From Actinomycetota bacterium (GTDB lineage: Bacteria > Actinomycetota > Acidimicrobiia > Acidimicrobiales > AC-14), in assembly GCA_005888325.1 (NCBI GenBank), contig VAWU01000024.1:57589-121588 (forward strand): a stretch of 64,000 bases of DNA, read 5' to 3'. Positions within the stretch are counted from its first letter, which is position 1. Every line of letters starts with the position of its first letter. Both the position numbers and the translations under genes were made by a program. Positions 17,403 to 25,792 of this stretch are shown in pieces. The notes beneath the pieces are model-generated. The model was not told the origin of the DNA, did no database searches, and saw nothing but the letters and a program-made list of their open reading frames with translations.

Positions 17403-18838
17403 CCGGCGACGCTGCCGACGGGGCGGCGCGCCTGCTCGTCACCGGATGCGAGGTCGAGGGCGTGCCCGGGCTCGACGTGCGCGTCCGCGACGGCGTCGTC
17501 GTCGAGATCGCGCCGAGGCTCTCCGTCGAGGGTGACGCCGTGCTCGATGCCGCGGGTGGCGCCCTCCTCCCCGGTCTGCACGACCACCATCTCCATCTCA
17601 TGGCGATGGCGGCCGCGCTCGAATCGGTCCCGTGCGGCCCGCCGGCTGTCGGCGACCTCGACGCGCTCGCCTCGGCCTTGCGCAACGCCTCCCGCGCGCT
17701 TCCGGTTGGCGCCTGGCTGCGCGGCGTCGGCTACCACGACTCGGTCGCCGGCGCGCTCGACTGCGACGTCCTCGACGCGTTGGTCGCCGACCGCCCCGTC
17801 CGCGTGCAACATCGAAGTGGCGCGCTCTGGGTGCTGAACCGTGCCGCGCTGCGCGCCACCGGGCTCGAGCGGGCCGCGCCGACCGGGCGTCTGTTCCACG
17901 CCGACCGACTGCTCGGTGATCGCGTGCCGCGGGTCGCCCTCGACCTGGCCCGGGTGGGCCGGCGTCTCGCCGCAGTCGGGGTCACCGGGATCACCGACGC
18001 CACGGCTGGGCTCGACGGTCGCGCGCTCGATCTTCTCACCGCGGCCGTGGGTCGCGGTGACGTCGCCCAGCGGCTGGTGGTGCTCGGCCCGTCCCACCTG
18101 CCGGAGCCGGGTCACCCGCGATTGACGCTGGGACCCTGGAAGCTCGTGCTCGACGAGGCTGACGAGGGGAGCTTCGAGCCCGGAGCGATCGCCGACACGA
18201 TCGCGGCCGCCCATGCAACGGGGCGTGCCGTCGCGATCCATTGCGTGTCGAGGGTCGAGGTCGTCGTCGCCGTCGACGCGCTCGCGCGGTCCGGCTCGCT
18301 GCCCGGCGACCGGTTGGAGCATGCGAGCGTCCTCCCCGTCGGCCTCGAACAGCGGTTGCGCGAGCTGAGCGTGGCGGTGGTGACGCAACCCAACTTCATC
18401 GCCGAGCGAGGCGACACGTACGCCCGTGAGGTCGACGCCGCCGATCTCGAGGTGCTCTACCGGTGTCGAACGCTGCTCTCTGCCGGCGTCGCGGTGGCAG
18501 GAGGAACCGACGCGCCCTTCGGCATCGCAGACCCATGGCGCGCGATGCGCGCCGCCGTCGACCGCCGCAGCGCCGGCGGTCGCGTGCTCGGTCCGCAAGA
18601 GGCCGTCACTGCGCGCGCCGCGCTCGACCTGTTCCTGAGCGATCTGCACGTGCCCGGCGGACCCCCGCGCCGGGTGCGCGTCGGTAGTCCGGCGGACCTG
18701 TGCCTGCTACGGGAGCCACTCGCGAACGCGTTGAAGACGCTCGACGCCGGCCAGGTGCGCGCCACGATCATCGACGGCCGGGTGGTGCACTCGACTCAGA
18801 GCGCGGAGTTGTCCAGCCAGCGGGCGAGCACGTCATGA
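17399..18838 (+). CDS. Amidohydrolase-family protein
   Basis: A 479-residue metal-dependent hydrolase of the amidohydrolase-3/YtcJ type. The metal motif LPGLHDHHLHL comes after the small N-terminal beta sandwich; later motifs are VAIHCVS, LEHASVLP, QPNFIAERGDTY and GGTDAPFG. It would act on an amide or carbamate in the cytoplasm. GTG at 17399 overlaps the OYE stop, so the pair is translationally coupled and probably works in one catabolic route. Its last 43 bases overlap the 3' end of the convergent DinB-type gene. Confidence 0.86.
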   Translation: MTGDAADGAARLLVTGCEVEGVPGLDVRVRDGVVVEIAPRLSVEGDAVLDAAGGALLPGLHDHHLHLMAMAAALESVPCGPPAVGDLDALASALRNASRALPVGAWLRGVGYHDSVAGALDCDVLDALVADRPVRVQHRSGALWVLNRAALRATGLERAAPTGRLFHADRLLGDRVPRVALDLARVGRRLAAVGVTGITDATAGLDGRALDLLTAAVGRGDVAQRLVVLGPSHLPEPGHPRLTLGPWKLVLDEADEGSFEPGAIADTIAAAHATGRAVAIHCVSRVEVVVAVDALARSGSLPGDRLEHASVLPVGLEQRLRELSVAVVTQPNFIAERGDTYAREVDAADLEVLYRCRTLLSAGVAVAGGTDAPFGIADPWRAMRAAVDRRSAGGRVLGPQEAVTARAALDLFLSDLHVPGGPPRRVRVGSPADLCLLREPLANALKTLDAGQVRATIIDGRVVHSTQSAELSSQRASTS

Positions 18839-19563
18839 TCACCCAGGCAAGCGAACCGCGCGTCGGCAACGGGCAGCCGGCGGTAGAGCAGCAAGAGAAG
18901 GTCCGCGACCGGGGCACTCACGCGGACCGAGGCGTCGTCGCGTCCCCGCGCCCAGGTGAAGCCCTTCGGCTCGAGGCGCACGACCCAATGGACATCGACG
19001 TCGGTGCCGTCGAGCCGTATCGACTCGCCGTCACCGCGCAGCGCGGCCACCTTGGGCGCGAAGTACGCCGCGTTCGGCAGGTTCTCGAGCAGCTCGTCGA
19101 TCCCGTCTGCCGCGGTGTCGGGGTCGATCGCGGGATCGCGGCCCAACGCGAGCTCGGCATCGGCGCGATGCACGGTGGTCTCGTGCAGCATGCGGCGGGA
19201 CCAGAAGCGCACGTGCGGGTCGGCACCCCACACCCAGATCGACGCATCGGGGTCCGCGGCGCGCAGCGTGGCAACCAGTGCCTCACCTCCGGAGGCCAGC
19301 CACACTGGCAGGCCGCTCACGTCGGGAGGTAGCCCGAGGTCGAGCTCGGCCCGAGCGAGGCGCTCGATGGAACCATCTCGCACCATGCGCTCGGCCCAGC
19401 GGTGAACCGCACCGATGTGTCGCACCAGCTCGGCGATGTCCCAGCCCGGGCACGTCGGTACCGGCAGGCTGAGGTCGGGCCCGGTTATCGCCTCGACGTA
19501 GCGGCCGACCTCGACGGCGAGCGCCCGGCAATGAGCCGCATGGTCCCGAGCCGCGAGATGCAC
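18796..19563 (-). CDS. Maleylpyruvate isomerase-family (DinB-like) mycothiol-dependent protein
   Basis: A 255-residue protein of the MDMPI/DinB_2 four-helix family, which includes mycothiol-dependent maleylpyruvate isomerase. LSLPVPTCPGWDIAELVRHIGAVHRWAE is the typical N-terminal block; HETTVHRADAELALG supplies the metal-binding His residues, and a C-terminal beta domain follows. GTG at 19563 is chosen because the DHAAHCRALAVEVG helix must be included. This makes it overlap the upstream small membrane gene by 79 bases on the same strand. The reaction is not known. Confidence 0.82.
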   Translation of the reverse strand: MHLAARDHAAHCRALAVEVGRYVEAITGPDLSLPVPTCPGWDIAELVRHIGAVHRWAERMVRDGSIERLARAELDLGLPPDVSGLPVWLASGGEALVATLRAADPDASIWVWGADPHVRFWSRRMLHETTVHRADAELALGRDPAIDPDTAADGIDELLENLPNAAYFAPKVAALRGDGESIRLDGTDVDVHWVVRLEPKGFTWARGRDDASVRVSAPVADLLLLLYRRLPVADARFACLGDHDVLARWLDNSAL

Positions 19564-19817
19564 GCCCGCATCATGCCCGTCCGTGCCCGGCCGGCGCCCT
19601 GTCGCCGCTCGGGCCGAATGGTGTGACGCCAGGCCAGCAGGCTCGCGGCGGCGGCCGTCACGCCTCCCGCGATGGCCACCGACTCGGCCAGCGGGTACGG
19701 CGTCGAGGGACCGACCGAGTAGAAGAACAGCAGCAGCGCCACGTGCACGCTCGTGTACGCGAGGAAGAGCACCCCGAACACCCAGAGCGGCGGGCGCGTC
19801 ATCTTGACGTCCTCCAT
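19485..19817 (-). CDS. Small two-helix membrane protein
   Basis: A 110-residue protein beginning MEDVKMTRPPLWVF with two hydrophobic helices (LWVFGVLFLAYTSVHVALLLFF and SVAIAGGVTAAAASLLAW) and a basic tail. It starts 53 bases after the CoA-transferase stop. Its C-terminal ~26 codons overlap the DinB-type gene in another frame, and that tail (Arg/Ser-rich) looks non-conserved, so the functional part probably ends near RHTIRPERRQ. I do not recognise the family. A lost stop by frameshift is possible. Confidence 0.55.
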   Translation of the reverse strand: MEDVKMTRPPLWVFGVLFLAYTSVHVALLLFFYSVGPSTPYPLAESVAIAGGVTAAAASLLAWRHTIRPERRQGAGRARTGMMRACISRLGTMRLIAGRSPSRSAATSRR

Positions 19818-19870
19818 GCCGATCGTGTCGACCGCCCGGCGACCGCGCTTGAGCCATCGCCCAACGGGGT

Positions 19871-21088
19871 CTAGAGGATCGCGCCCGACTCCTTGTAGCC
19901 GGCGATCTCCGGCCAGGTCAGGCCCAGCTCGAGCAGGACCTCCTCGGTGTGCTGGCCGTGGTCCGGTGCGTGCGAGAGATCGGGTGACGTCTCGTCGAAC
20001 TGCACGGGGCTGGCGACCAGCGTGAAGTCGACGCCTTCCGCGGACGCCACCGACGGCAGGTACCCGTTGGCAACCGACTGCGGGTCGTCGTGCACCTCGC
20101 GCACCGTCTGCATCGGTGCCCAGACCCCCTCGAGCGTGGAGAACCTCGAGCACCACTCCGCGAAGGGACGGGAAGCGAGGACCTCGTCGAGCAGCCCGAT
20201 GCACTCGCGGCGGTTCTCGTACCGGGCGGCCGCGTCCTTGAAGCGGGTGTCATCGATGAGCTCCGGGCGCTCGATGTGGCGGCAGAAGTCGGCCCAGTAG
20301 CGGTCCGACTCGAGCATCATCAGCATGATGAACCGGCCGTCCTGGGTGCGGTAGACGCCCACGATGGGATTGGGTGCCGCGGCTCGGTCGAAGCTGCGCG
20401 CGTGGGTGGTCTCGTAGAGCTTCGCCGCGACCACGTCGGGCCCGAGGTTCCAGAGCGCGAGCCCGAGAAGCGACACGTCGACGACCGACGGCTCACCGGT
20501 GCGCTCCCGCCGGAACAGCGCGGCGGCGATCCCCCCTGCGATCGTCATGCCACCCATCACGTCGCCGAACGCCGGGCGAGGGCTGATGGGCCACTCGAGC
20601 CCGGGGGGCGTGAGCGCCATGGCAAGGCCGCCGCGCGCCCAGTAGGAGGCTCCGTCGTAACCGCCCTTGCGCGCGTCGGGGCCGCGCACGCCCTGCCCGG
20701 TGCCCCGGACGTAGATGATGTCGGGGTTGCGCGCGCGGATGTGCTCGACGTCGATGAGCAGACGCTCGCGCGCGTCCGGGAGGAAGTTGGTGAGGAAGAC
20801 GTCGGCGGTCTCGGCCAACCGATAGAGCAGCTCACGGCCATCGTCGCTCGCGAGGTCGAGCGCGACGCTCCGCTTGCCGCGGTTCGGCTGCTCCATGATG
20901 TAGTTGATCCCGCCCGCACCGGCTGGAATGAGACCCGAGCTGATCAGGCCGCGCTGGGGATCACCGGTGACCGGATGCTCGATCTTCAGGACGTCGGCGC
21001 CCCAATCCGCGAGCACCGCGCCCGCCGCGGGCACGAACGTCCACGACGCGACCTCGATGACCTTGACCCCCTGCAGCACCTCGCGCAT
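19871..21088 (-). CDS. CaiB/BaiF-family CoA transferase
   Basis: A 405-residue class III CoA transferase, which moves CoA between carboxylic acids. Family blocks are LQGVKVIEVASWTFVPAAGAVLADWGADVLKIE, GKRSVALDLASDDGR, ADVFLTNFLP, GYDGASYWARGGLA and the conserved Asp region RPAFGDVMGGM. ATG at 21088 is used. It is divergent from the DUF6282 gene with a 33-base gap that must hold both promoters. The pairing hints at breakdown of an acid by way of a CoA thioester, but the acid is unknown. Confidence 0.9.
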   Translation of the reverse strand: MREVLQGVKVIEVASWTFVPAAGAVLADWGADVLKIEHPVTGDPQRGLISSGLIPAGAGGINYIMEQPNRGKRSVALDLASDDGRELLYRLAETADVFLTNFLPDARERLLIDVEHIRARNPDIIYVRGTGQGVRGPDARKGGYDGASYWARGGLAMALTPPGLEWPISPRPAFGDVMGGMTIAGGIAAALFRRERTGEPSVVDVSLLGLALWNLGPDVVAAKLYETTHARSFDRAAAPNPIVGVYRTQDGRFIMLMMLESDRYWADFCRHIERPELIDDTRFKDAAARYENRRECIGLLDEVLASRPFAEWCSRFSTLEGVWAPMQTVREVHDDPQSVANGYLPSVASAEGVDFTLVASPVQFDETSPDLSHAPDHGQHTEEVLLELGLTWPEIAGYKESGAIL

Positions 21089-21121
21089 GCCCCATCCTGG
21101 CTCAGCGAATACCCTCGCCGC

Positions 21122-21982
21122 GTGAGCACGGACACCGACGACCTCGTTGCCGGCGCCGTCGACATGCACTGTCACTTCGGGCCCGACGCCCACCTGGAGC
21201 GCAGCGTCGACTGCCTCGAGGCCGCCGAGCAGGCACGCGCGCTCGACATGGCGGCCATCGTGCTGAAGAGCCACGACTACCAGACCGCGGCGCTCGCCTA
21301 TGCAGTCGACAGGGTGACGCCCGGCATCAGCGTGTTCGGCGGCATCGCCCTGGATGCTCCCGTGGGCGGTCTCAACCCGCACGCGGTGGACGTCATGTGC
21401 CGCATCGGCGGCAAGGTGGTGTGGATGCCGACGCTCTCGTCCGAGAACGACCATCGCAAGTTCGGGCTGCCCACGCCGGGGCTTTCGATCCTCGACGGCG
21501 ACCTTCACCGCGCCCAACGCGTGAAGCCCGAGGTGCTCGAGATCCTCGCGCTCGCGAAGGAGTTCGACGTCGTGGTCGAGACGGGCCACATCTCGTTCGC
21601 CGAGATCCTGGCCCTGCTCGCGGCCGCCGCCGACGTCGGCGTCGACAAGGTGGTCGTGACACATGCGATGGAGCCGCTCGCCGGGCCCCAGCTCGACATC
21701 GCGCAGATGTGCGAGGCCGCGGACCGGGGGGCGTACATCGAGCACTGCGCGATGACGTGCTCGGGCTACCTCGCCGAGACGCCGCCGGCTGCCGTGGCCG
21801 ACGCCATCCGCGAGGTGGGCCCGGCGCGCTGCATTCTCTCGACCGACTACGGCCAGAAGAAGAACGTGGCGCCCGCGCCAGGTCTGCGACAGTTCCTGGA
21901 GCTGTTGCTCGCCGAGGGTGTGAGCCGGGGCGACATCGACGTGATGGCCAAGGAGAACCCGGGGCGGCTGCTCTCGATGTAG
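21122..21982 (+). CDS. DUF6282-type metal-dependent hydrolase fold protein
   Basis: A 286-residue barrel protein with likely metal ligands DMHCHFGPDAH near the N-terminus, VLKSHDYQT, ETGHISFAE, VVTHAMEP and STDYGQ. The set of His and Asp residues at strand ends fits the amidohydrolase superfamily. GTG at 21122 is the only start that keeps the DMHCHFG strand. It is divergent from the CoA transferase and probably serves the same pathway. No substrate can be assigned. Confidence 0.78.
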   Translation: MSTDTDDLVAGAVDMHCHFGPDAHLERSVDCLEAAEQARALDMAAIVLKSHDYQTAALAYAVDRVTPGISVFGGIALDAPVGGLNPHAVDVMCRIGGKVVWMPTLSSENDHRKFGLPTPGLSILDGDLHRAQRVKPEVLEILALAKEFDVVVETGHISFAEILALLAAAADVGVDKVVVTHAMEPLAGPQLDIAQMCEAADRGAYIEHCAMTCSGYLAETPPAAVADAIREVGPARCILSTDYGQKKNVAPAPGLRQFLELLLAEGVSRGDIDVMAKENPGRLLSM

Positions 21983-21994
21983 CCCGCCTCGCCC

Positions 21995-22315
21995 CTACGA
22001 ACCCGGCGCTCGGTAGGAAACCTGTGTCTGCGCGGCCCGATCGATCTCCTCCGGTGTGAGAAGGACCACGGTCTTCGTGGTCGCCGCCCCGCTCGCGCCG
22101 ACGGCCATGCCGATCGCCGCGGCCGACACGTTGTCCGGAAGATCGACGATGACGAAGGCATCGTCGTCGCCGAACGCGAAGTGAAAGCTCTCCACCTGCC
22201 CACCGACGTCGGCCACGGCCTTGGCGACCGCGTCCCGGCGGGCGGAGCCCCCCTTGCTGATCACGCCTTTCATCCCCTCGGCGGAGTACGACGCGGTGAT
22301 GAGGTACTTGGCCAT
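21995..22315 (-). CDS. GYD-domain protein
   Basis: A 106-residue protein with the GYD pattern: MAKYLITASYSAEGMKGVI, VESFHFAFGDDDAFVIVDLPD and a terminal TVVLLTPEEID strand. It forms a ferredoxin-like alpha/beta fold; the function is unknown. ATG at 22315 has GGAGG seven bases upstream. It is convergent with the DUF6282 gene, with 12 bases between stops. Confidence 0.9.
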   Translation of the reverse strand: MAKYLITASYSAEGMKGVISKGGSARRDAVAKAVADVGGQVESFHFAFGDDDAFVIVDLPDNVSAAAIGMAVGASGAATTKTVVLLTPEEIDRAAQTQVSYRAPGS

Positions 22316-22409
22316 TGGCTGCCTCCGTTGGTCGACTTGGCGTCAGTCTCGTCCCGGCGGGCGCTACCGGCAACACCCGCGCGAATCGCCACAGCGATAG
22401 ACATCGAAC

Positions 22410-24401
22410 GTGCGCATCGGGCGGGGAGTCTCGAGAGCGGGGGTGTCGTCGCGCCTCGGCTACGAACCTGGCCTCGACGGCGTGCGAGCACTGTCAGTGT
22501 TGGCCGTCATCGCCTACCACGCGGGGTATGGGTGGGGCCGTGGCGGGTTCCTCGGCGTCGACGCCTTCTTCGTCCTCTCGGGCTTCCTGATCACGACCCT
22601 GCTCCTGCTCGAGTTCCGCGCGCGTGGCACGATCGCCCTCGGGCAATTCTGGGCACGTCGGGCACGGCGCCTGCTTCCCGCCCTCCTGATCGTCCTCGTT
22701 TTCGTCGCCCTCTTCACCGCAACGGTGATGCCTGCCGTCGAGCGGGCGAAGGTTCGAGGAGACGGGCTGTCGGCCCTTTTCTACGTGGCCAACTGGCGCT
22801 TCATCTTCTCTGGCCAGTCCTACTTCGACCTGTTCTCCGGACCGTCGCCGCTGCGCCACCTGTGGTCCCTCGCGATCGAGGAACAGTTCTATCTGGTATG
22901 GCCGCTCGCAGTCCTCGCGTGCCTGCGCTTGGGACGCTCGCTCCGGCTCCTGGCCGGCGTGACCATCGGTGGCGCCGCCGTATCGGCCGTGGCCATGGCC
23001 GTGTTGCACCGGACGGAGGATCCATCCCGCGCCTACTACGGGACCGACTGCCGCGGCCACACCCTCTTGGTCGGCGCACTGCTCGCCATCATCCTCGTCG
23101 TCCGTCCGCCGGGGCACGGGCTCGTCAGTCACACATTGGGCGCGCTGGGCTTCGTCAGCCTGGCCGGCGTCGTCTGGGCCTGGCACGACGTGGCCGCCAC
23201 CTCCCGCTCCTACTACGAGGGCGGCTCGCTCCTCTACGCCGTGGCCGTGGCCATCGTCGTGGCCGGCGCCATGCAGCCAGGGCCACTGAAGGCGGTGCTC
23301 TCGTTTCCCGTGCTCGTCTGGCTCGGCCGGCTGTCGTACGGGCTGTACCTCTGGCACTGGCCGGTGGACGTGTGGCTCTCCGCCGGACGTACAGGTCTCG
23401 CCGGAACGCCGCTCAACGCGCTGCGCCTCGGGATGACGCTCGCAGCCGCGACGGTCTCCTACTACCTGGTCGAACAACCGATCCGACACGGATGGCTGCG
23501 CCATCGCATCACCTGGAAGGCGGCCGTTGTGGCCGTGGCCGCCACAGCCGTCGCCATGGTCACATCGACGGCGGGTGCCGCCGAGCCACCGAGCTACGTC
23601 GCCGCCTTCGGCCAGCCCTCGCCCTGTGGGGAGCCTCGTCCGGTGGAGCTCCGCGCCGCCCGCGCCGCCAACGCCCGAAGCTCCGAGCCGAGCCTGCGGG
23701 GGCAAGAGGGGACGCGCCTGTTGCTCATCGGAGATTCGACCGCTTGCAGCCTCTACCCCGGGCTGCGGGCTGTCGGCGAATCGTCGGGGATCGAGGTCCG
23801 ACAAGCGGCGGTTGTCGGGTGTGGCGTCGCCAGCGGCGAGATCGTGAGCGCCCGTCATGACTACCTGCCGTTGGGGACCAAGGTCTGCCCCGGCCTGGTC
23901 GAAAAGGCGGTCAGTCGAGGTTTGCACGAACTGAACCCCGACGTGGTCGTGTGGATGAGCGTATGGGAGAAGTCCGACCTTGTTGTCGACGGTCGGACGG
24001 TCGCGGCAGGCACGCCCGAGCGTGATGTCGAGATGCTGGCCCGCATGGGCGCCGCCCTCCACCGCCTCACCCGCAAGGGCGCGAGGGTCGTCCTGGTCAC
24101 CGAGGCCCCGCACGCACCGGGTCGGGCCTTCGGCCAGGAGCTGAAGAGGAGCACAACGGTGGATGATGCGGAGTTCGCTGGCCTCAATCAGCTTCTCCGG
24201 CGCTTCGCCCGCGGCCATGCTGACGAGACGGTGATCGTCGACCTCGCCGCCAAGCTCTGCCCTGCGGGGTCGCGTTGCCCGGAGCGCGTCGAGGGGATCC
24301 GACCACGACCCGACGGCGCCCACTTCGATCCCCCCTCCGCGGTCTGGGCCGCTCGGTGGCTGCTGAAGGAGATCGGACGCGCCCGGCACACATCGGCCTG
24401 A
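22410..24401 (+). CDS. Acyltransferase-3 / SGNH fusion (OafA-like membrane O-acyltransferase)
   Basis: A 663-residue membrane enzyme that would O-acylate an envelope polysaccharide or lipid. The first ~390 residues are ten or so membrane helices with GLDGVRALSVLAVIAYHAG (the catalytic His), GGFLGVDAFFVLSGFLIT and LRHLWSLAIEEQFYLVWPL. The C-terminal ~250 residues lie outside and carry an SGNH block LLIGDSTACSLYP and the late DGAHFDPPSAVW with the Asp-x-x-His pair. The GTG at 22410 is chosen. No polysaccharide gene cluster is beside it. Confidence 0.92.
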   Translation: MRIGRGVSRAGVSSRLGYEPGLDGVRALSVLAVIAYHAGYGWGRGGFLGVDAFFVLSGFLITTLLLLEFRARGTIALGQFWARRARRLLPALLIVLVFVALFTATVMPAVERAKVRGDGLSALFYVANWRFIFSGQSYFDLFSGPSPLRHLWSLAIEEQFYLVWPLAVLACLRLGRSLRLLAGVTIGGAAVSAVAMAVLHRTEDPSRAYYGTDCRGHTLLVGALLAIILVVRPPGHGLVSHTLGALGFVSLAGVVWAWHDVAATSRSYYEGGSLLYAVAVAIVVAGAMQPGPLKAVLSFPVLVWLGRLSYGLYLWHWPVDVWLSAGRTGLAGTPLNALRLGMTLAAATVSYYLVEQPIRHGWLRHRITWKAAVVAVAATAVAMVTSTAGAAEPPSYVAAFGQPSPCGEPRPVELRAARAANARSSEPSLRGQEGTRLLLIGDSTACSLYPGLRAVGESSGIEVRQAAVVGCGVASGEIVSARHDYLPLGTKVCPGLVEKAVSRGLHELNPDVVVWMSVWEKSDLVVDGRTVAAGTPERDVEMLARMGAALHRLTRKGARVVLVTEAPHAPGRAFGQELKRSTTVDDAEFAGLNQLLRRFARGHADETVIVDLAAKLCPAGSRCPERVEGIRPRPDGAHFDPPSAVWAARWLLKEIGRARHTSA

Positions 24402-24458
24402 CGGACGCGACCCGAAACCGGCGTTCGCCGCCCCAACATGGCTGGCTCGCTGGCTTGA

Positions 24459-24482
24459 CCTTGACCCCGGATGGTGGACCAC
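24459..24482 (+). repeat. IS3 left terminal inverted repeat
   Basis: Starts CCTTGACCCC and ends TGGTGGACCAC. It matches the reverse complement of 25688-25711 except at two central bases. Confidence 0.9.
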
Positions 24483-24520
24483 CTTTGTGACAACTTGGCC
24501 CTGTCCGACGGGAGCCAGGC

Positions 24521-24694
24521 ATGCCAAGGCACTATCCGGCCGAGCTTCGGCGGCTGACCTGTGAGCGGATGCTCGCCGGGGAAGCGGTCAAGGATCTCGT
24601 AGCCGAGCTCGGGATCTCCGAGCACACGCTGTATCGGTGGCGGCGGCAAGCGCTCATCGACGCTGATGAGCGGCCGGGAGCAAAAGAGCTATGA
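24521..24694 (+). pseudogene. IS3 transposase OrfA, broken by a single-base frameshift
   Basis: The helix-turn-helix half (PRHYPAELRRLTCERML; DLVAELGISEHTLYRWRR) is intact for about 50 codons, then the frame stops at 24692. The leucine-zipper half (AARRRIIELEAELKLVKAAS) continues in the +1 frame to about 24830. The shift maps to the AAAA run at 24682-24685: with three A the frame would read GAKSYEADPL and continue. So one extra A, real or from sequencing, has split orfA. If it is real, little OrfA or OrfAB fusion would be made. Confidence 0.8.
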
Positions 24695-24799
24695 GGCCGA
24701 CCCGTTGCAGGCAGCCCGCCGGCGCATCATCGAGCTCGAGGCCGAGCTGAAGCTGGTCAAGGCCGCCAGTGCGCTCTTCACCGAGGGCGCCGTCGACCC

Positions 24800-24803
24800 A
24801 AAA
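24800..24803 (+). other. Probable programmed -1 frameshift site (A4) between orfA and orfB
   Basis: CCCAAAAGG at this point is an A-AAA-G slippery site. A -1 shift joins the zipper frame of orfA to the orfB frame, the standard IS3 way to make OrfAB. Confidence 0.6.
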
Positions 24804-25684
24804 GGAAGTTCCAGGTTGTCCGAGGGCTGAACAACCTGGGCTATTCCGAACGAGTCGCGTGCCGGGTCGTCGGGTTGAGCCGCTCGACGTACTACGACAT
24901 CAAGCACCATCGGCCGACCGACCGCGAGATACGCCGTCTGGTGTTGGCCGATGCGATCGTCGACATCCATGCCCGCTCACGCGGCACCTACGGGATGCTG
25001 CGTGTCCGAGCTGCCTTGGAGATCGAGCAAGGGCTCATCGTCAACAAGAAGCTCGTGTGGAAGATCATGCGCCAGCTCGGCCTCAAGGGCCTGCCCGGAC
25101 CGCGCAAGGGGATGAAGAACCTCAAGAACGCGCCGACATGCGAGGACCTAATCAAGCGCCGGTTCACCGCATCAGCACCGAATGAGCTATGGCTCACCGA
25201 CATCACCGAGCATCCCACCAGCGAGACCAAGATCTACTGCTGCGTCGTGCTCGACCTCTTCTCCCGCAAGGTCGTCGGCTGGGCGATCGACCGGCGCTGC
25301 GACACGGCGCTGGTCAACGACGCCCTCGCCAAGGCGCACTCGTCGCGGCCATCGACGCCGGGCACGGTCGTCCACTCCGACCACGGCAGCCAGTTCACCT
25401 CCTGGGCCTTCACCGAGAATGTCCGCCGACTCGTGCTCATCAACTCCATGGGGACCGTCGGCGACTGCTACGACAACGCCCCCATGGAGTCGTTCTGGGG
25501 CTCCATGCAGATCGAGCTACTCAACCGGCAGCGTTGGCGCACCAACCTCGAGCTCGCGGTCGCGATCGCCGACTACATCGAGCACTTCTACAACCCAGCC
25601 CGCCGCCACAGCACGCTCGGCTACCTCACACCCAACGAATTCGAAGACCTACATTCAGCCAACACCCCGGCCACGTCGTCATAA
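24803..25684 (+). CDS. IS3-family transposase OrfB (DDE integrase core)
   Basis: The catalytic half of the IS3 transposase. The acidic triad is visible: Asp in LWLTDITEH, Asp in VHSDHGSQFTS and Glu in NAPMESFWGSMQIE, with the terminal YNPARRHSTLGYLTPNEFE block. The frame enters without a normal start codon, beginning KFQVVRGLNNLGYSERVA, as expected when it is made by frameshifting from orfA; the first internal start is TTG at 24875. OrfB itself is complete. Because orfA is broken, the element may be unable to move on its own. Confidence 0.9.
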   Translation, partial: RKFQVVRGLNNLGYSERVACRVVGLSRSTYYDIKHHRPTDREIRRLVLADAIVDIHARSRGTYGMLRVRAALEIEQGLIVNKKLVWKIMRQLGLKGLPGPRKGMKNLKNAPTCEDLIKRRFTASAPNELWLTDITEHPTSETKIYCCVVLDLFSRKVVGWAIDRRCDTALVNDALAKAHSSRPSTPGTVVHSDHGSQFTSWAFTENVRRLVLINSMGTVGDCYDNAPMESFWGSMQIELLNRQRWRTNLELAVAIADYIEHFYNPARRHSTLGYLTPNEFEDLHSANTPATSS

Positions 25685-25687
25685 CGA

Positions 25688-25711
25688 GTGGTCCACCAAC
25701 TGGGGTCAAGG
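25688..25711 (-). repeat. IS3 right terminal inverted repeat
   Basis: Reverse complement of the left arm with two mismatches; starts four bases after the orfB stop. Confidence 0.9.
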
Positions 25712-25716
25712 CCTGC

Positions 25717-25792
25717 TGGCAGCCCCAACGGGATTCGAACCCGTGTTTCAACCTTGAGAGGGTCGTGTCCTAGGCCGCTAGACGATGGGGCC
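25717..25792 (-). tRNA. tRNA-Glu (CUC)
   Basis: A full cloverleaf on the minus strand: acceptor GGCCCCA pairs with TGGGGCT, the anticodon loop is CTCTCAA giving anticodon CUC, and the T loop is GGGTTCGAATCCC. The 3' CCA is encoded at 25719-25717. The IS3 right end lies 5 bases beyond it, so the mature gene is undamaged, but its downstream terminator region has been replaced by the insertion. Confidence 0.95.

Larger units (their letters stand above)
24459..25711 (+). mobile_element. IS3-family insertion sequence
   Basis: A 1.25-kb element with 24-base terminal inverted repeats at 24459-24482 and 25688-25711 (22 of 24 match). Canonical TG...CA ends would be 24462 and 25708. It carries orfA (damaged) and orfB with a DDE transposase. 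No target duplication is visible: the flanks TGA and CCT differ. The right end is 5 bases from the CCA end of tRNA-Glu. The missing duplication suggests an old insertion or a later rearrangement. Confidence 0.9.

Noticed and set aside
22494-24527. 677-codon frame antisense to the acyltransferase
   Set aside because: No motif and typical shadow composition (Gln, Glu, Asp, His rich).
24459-25792. Integrative element with the tRNA-Glu as attachment site
   Set aside because: Only IS3 genes are present: no integrase of the tyrosine type, no second copy of the tRNA end and no cargo.
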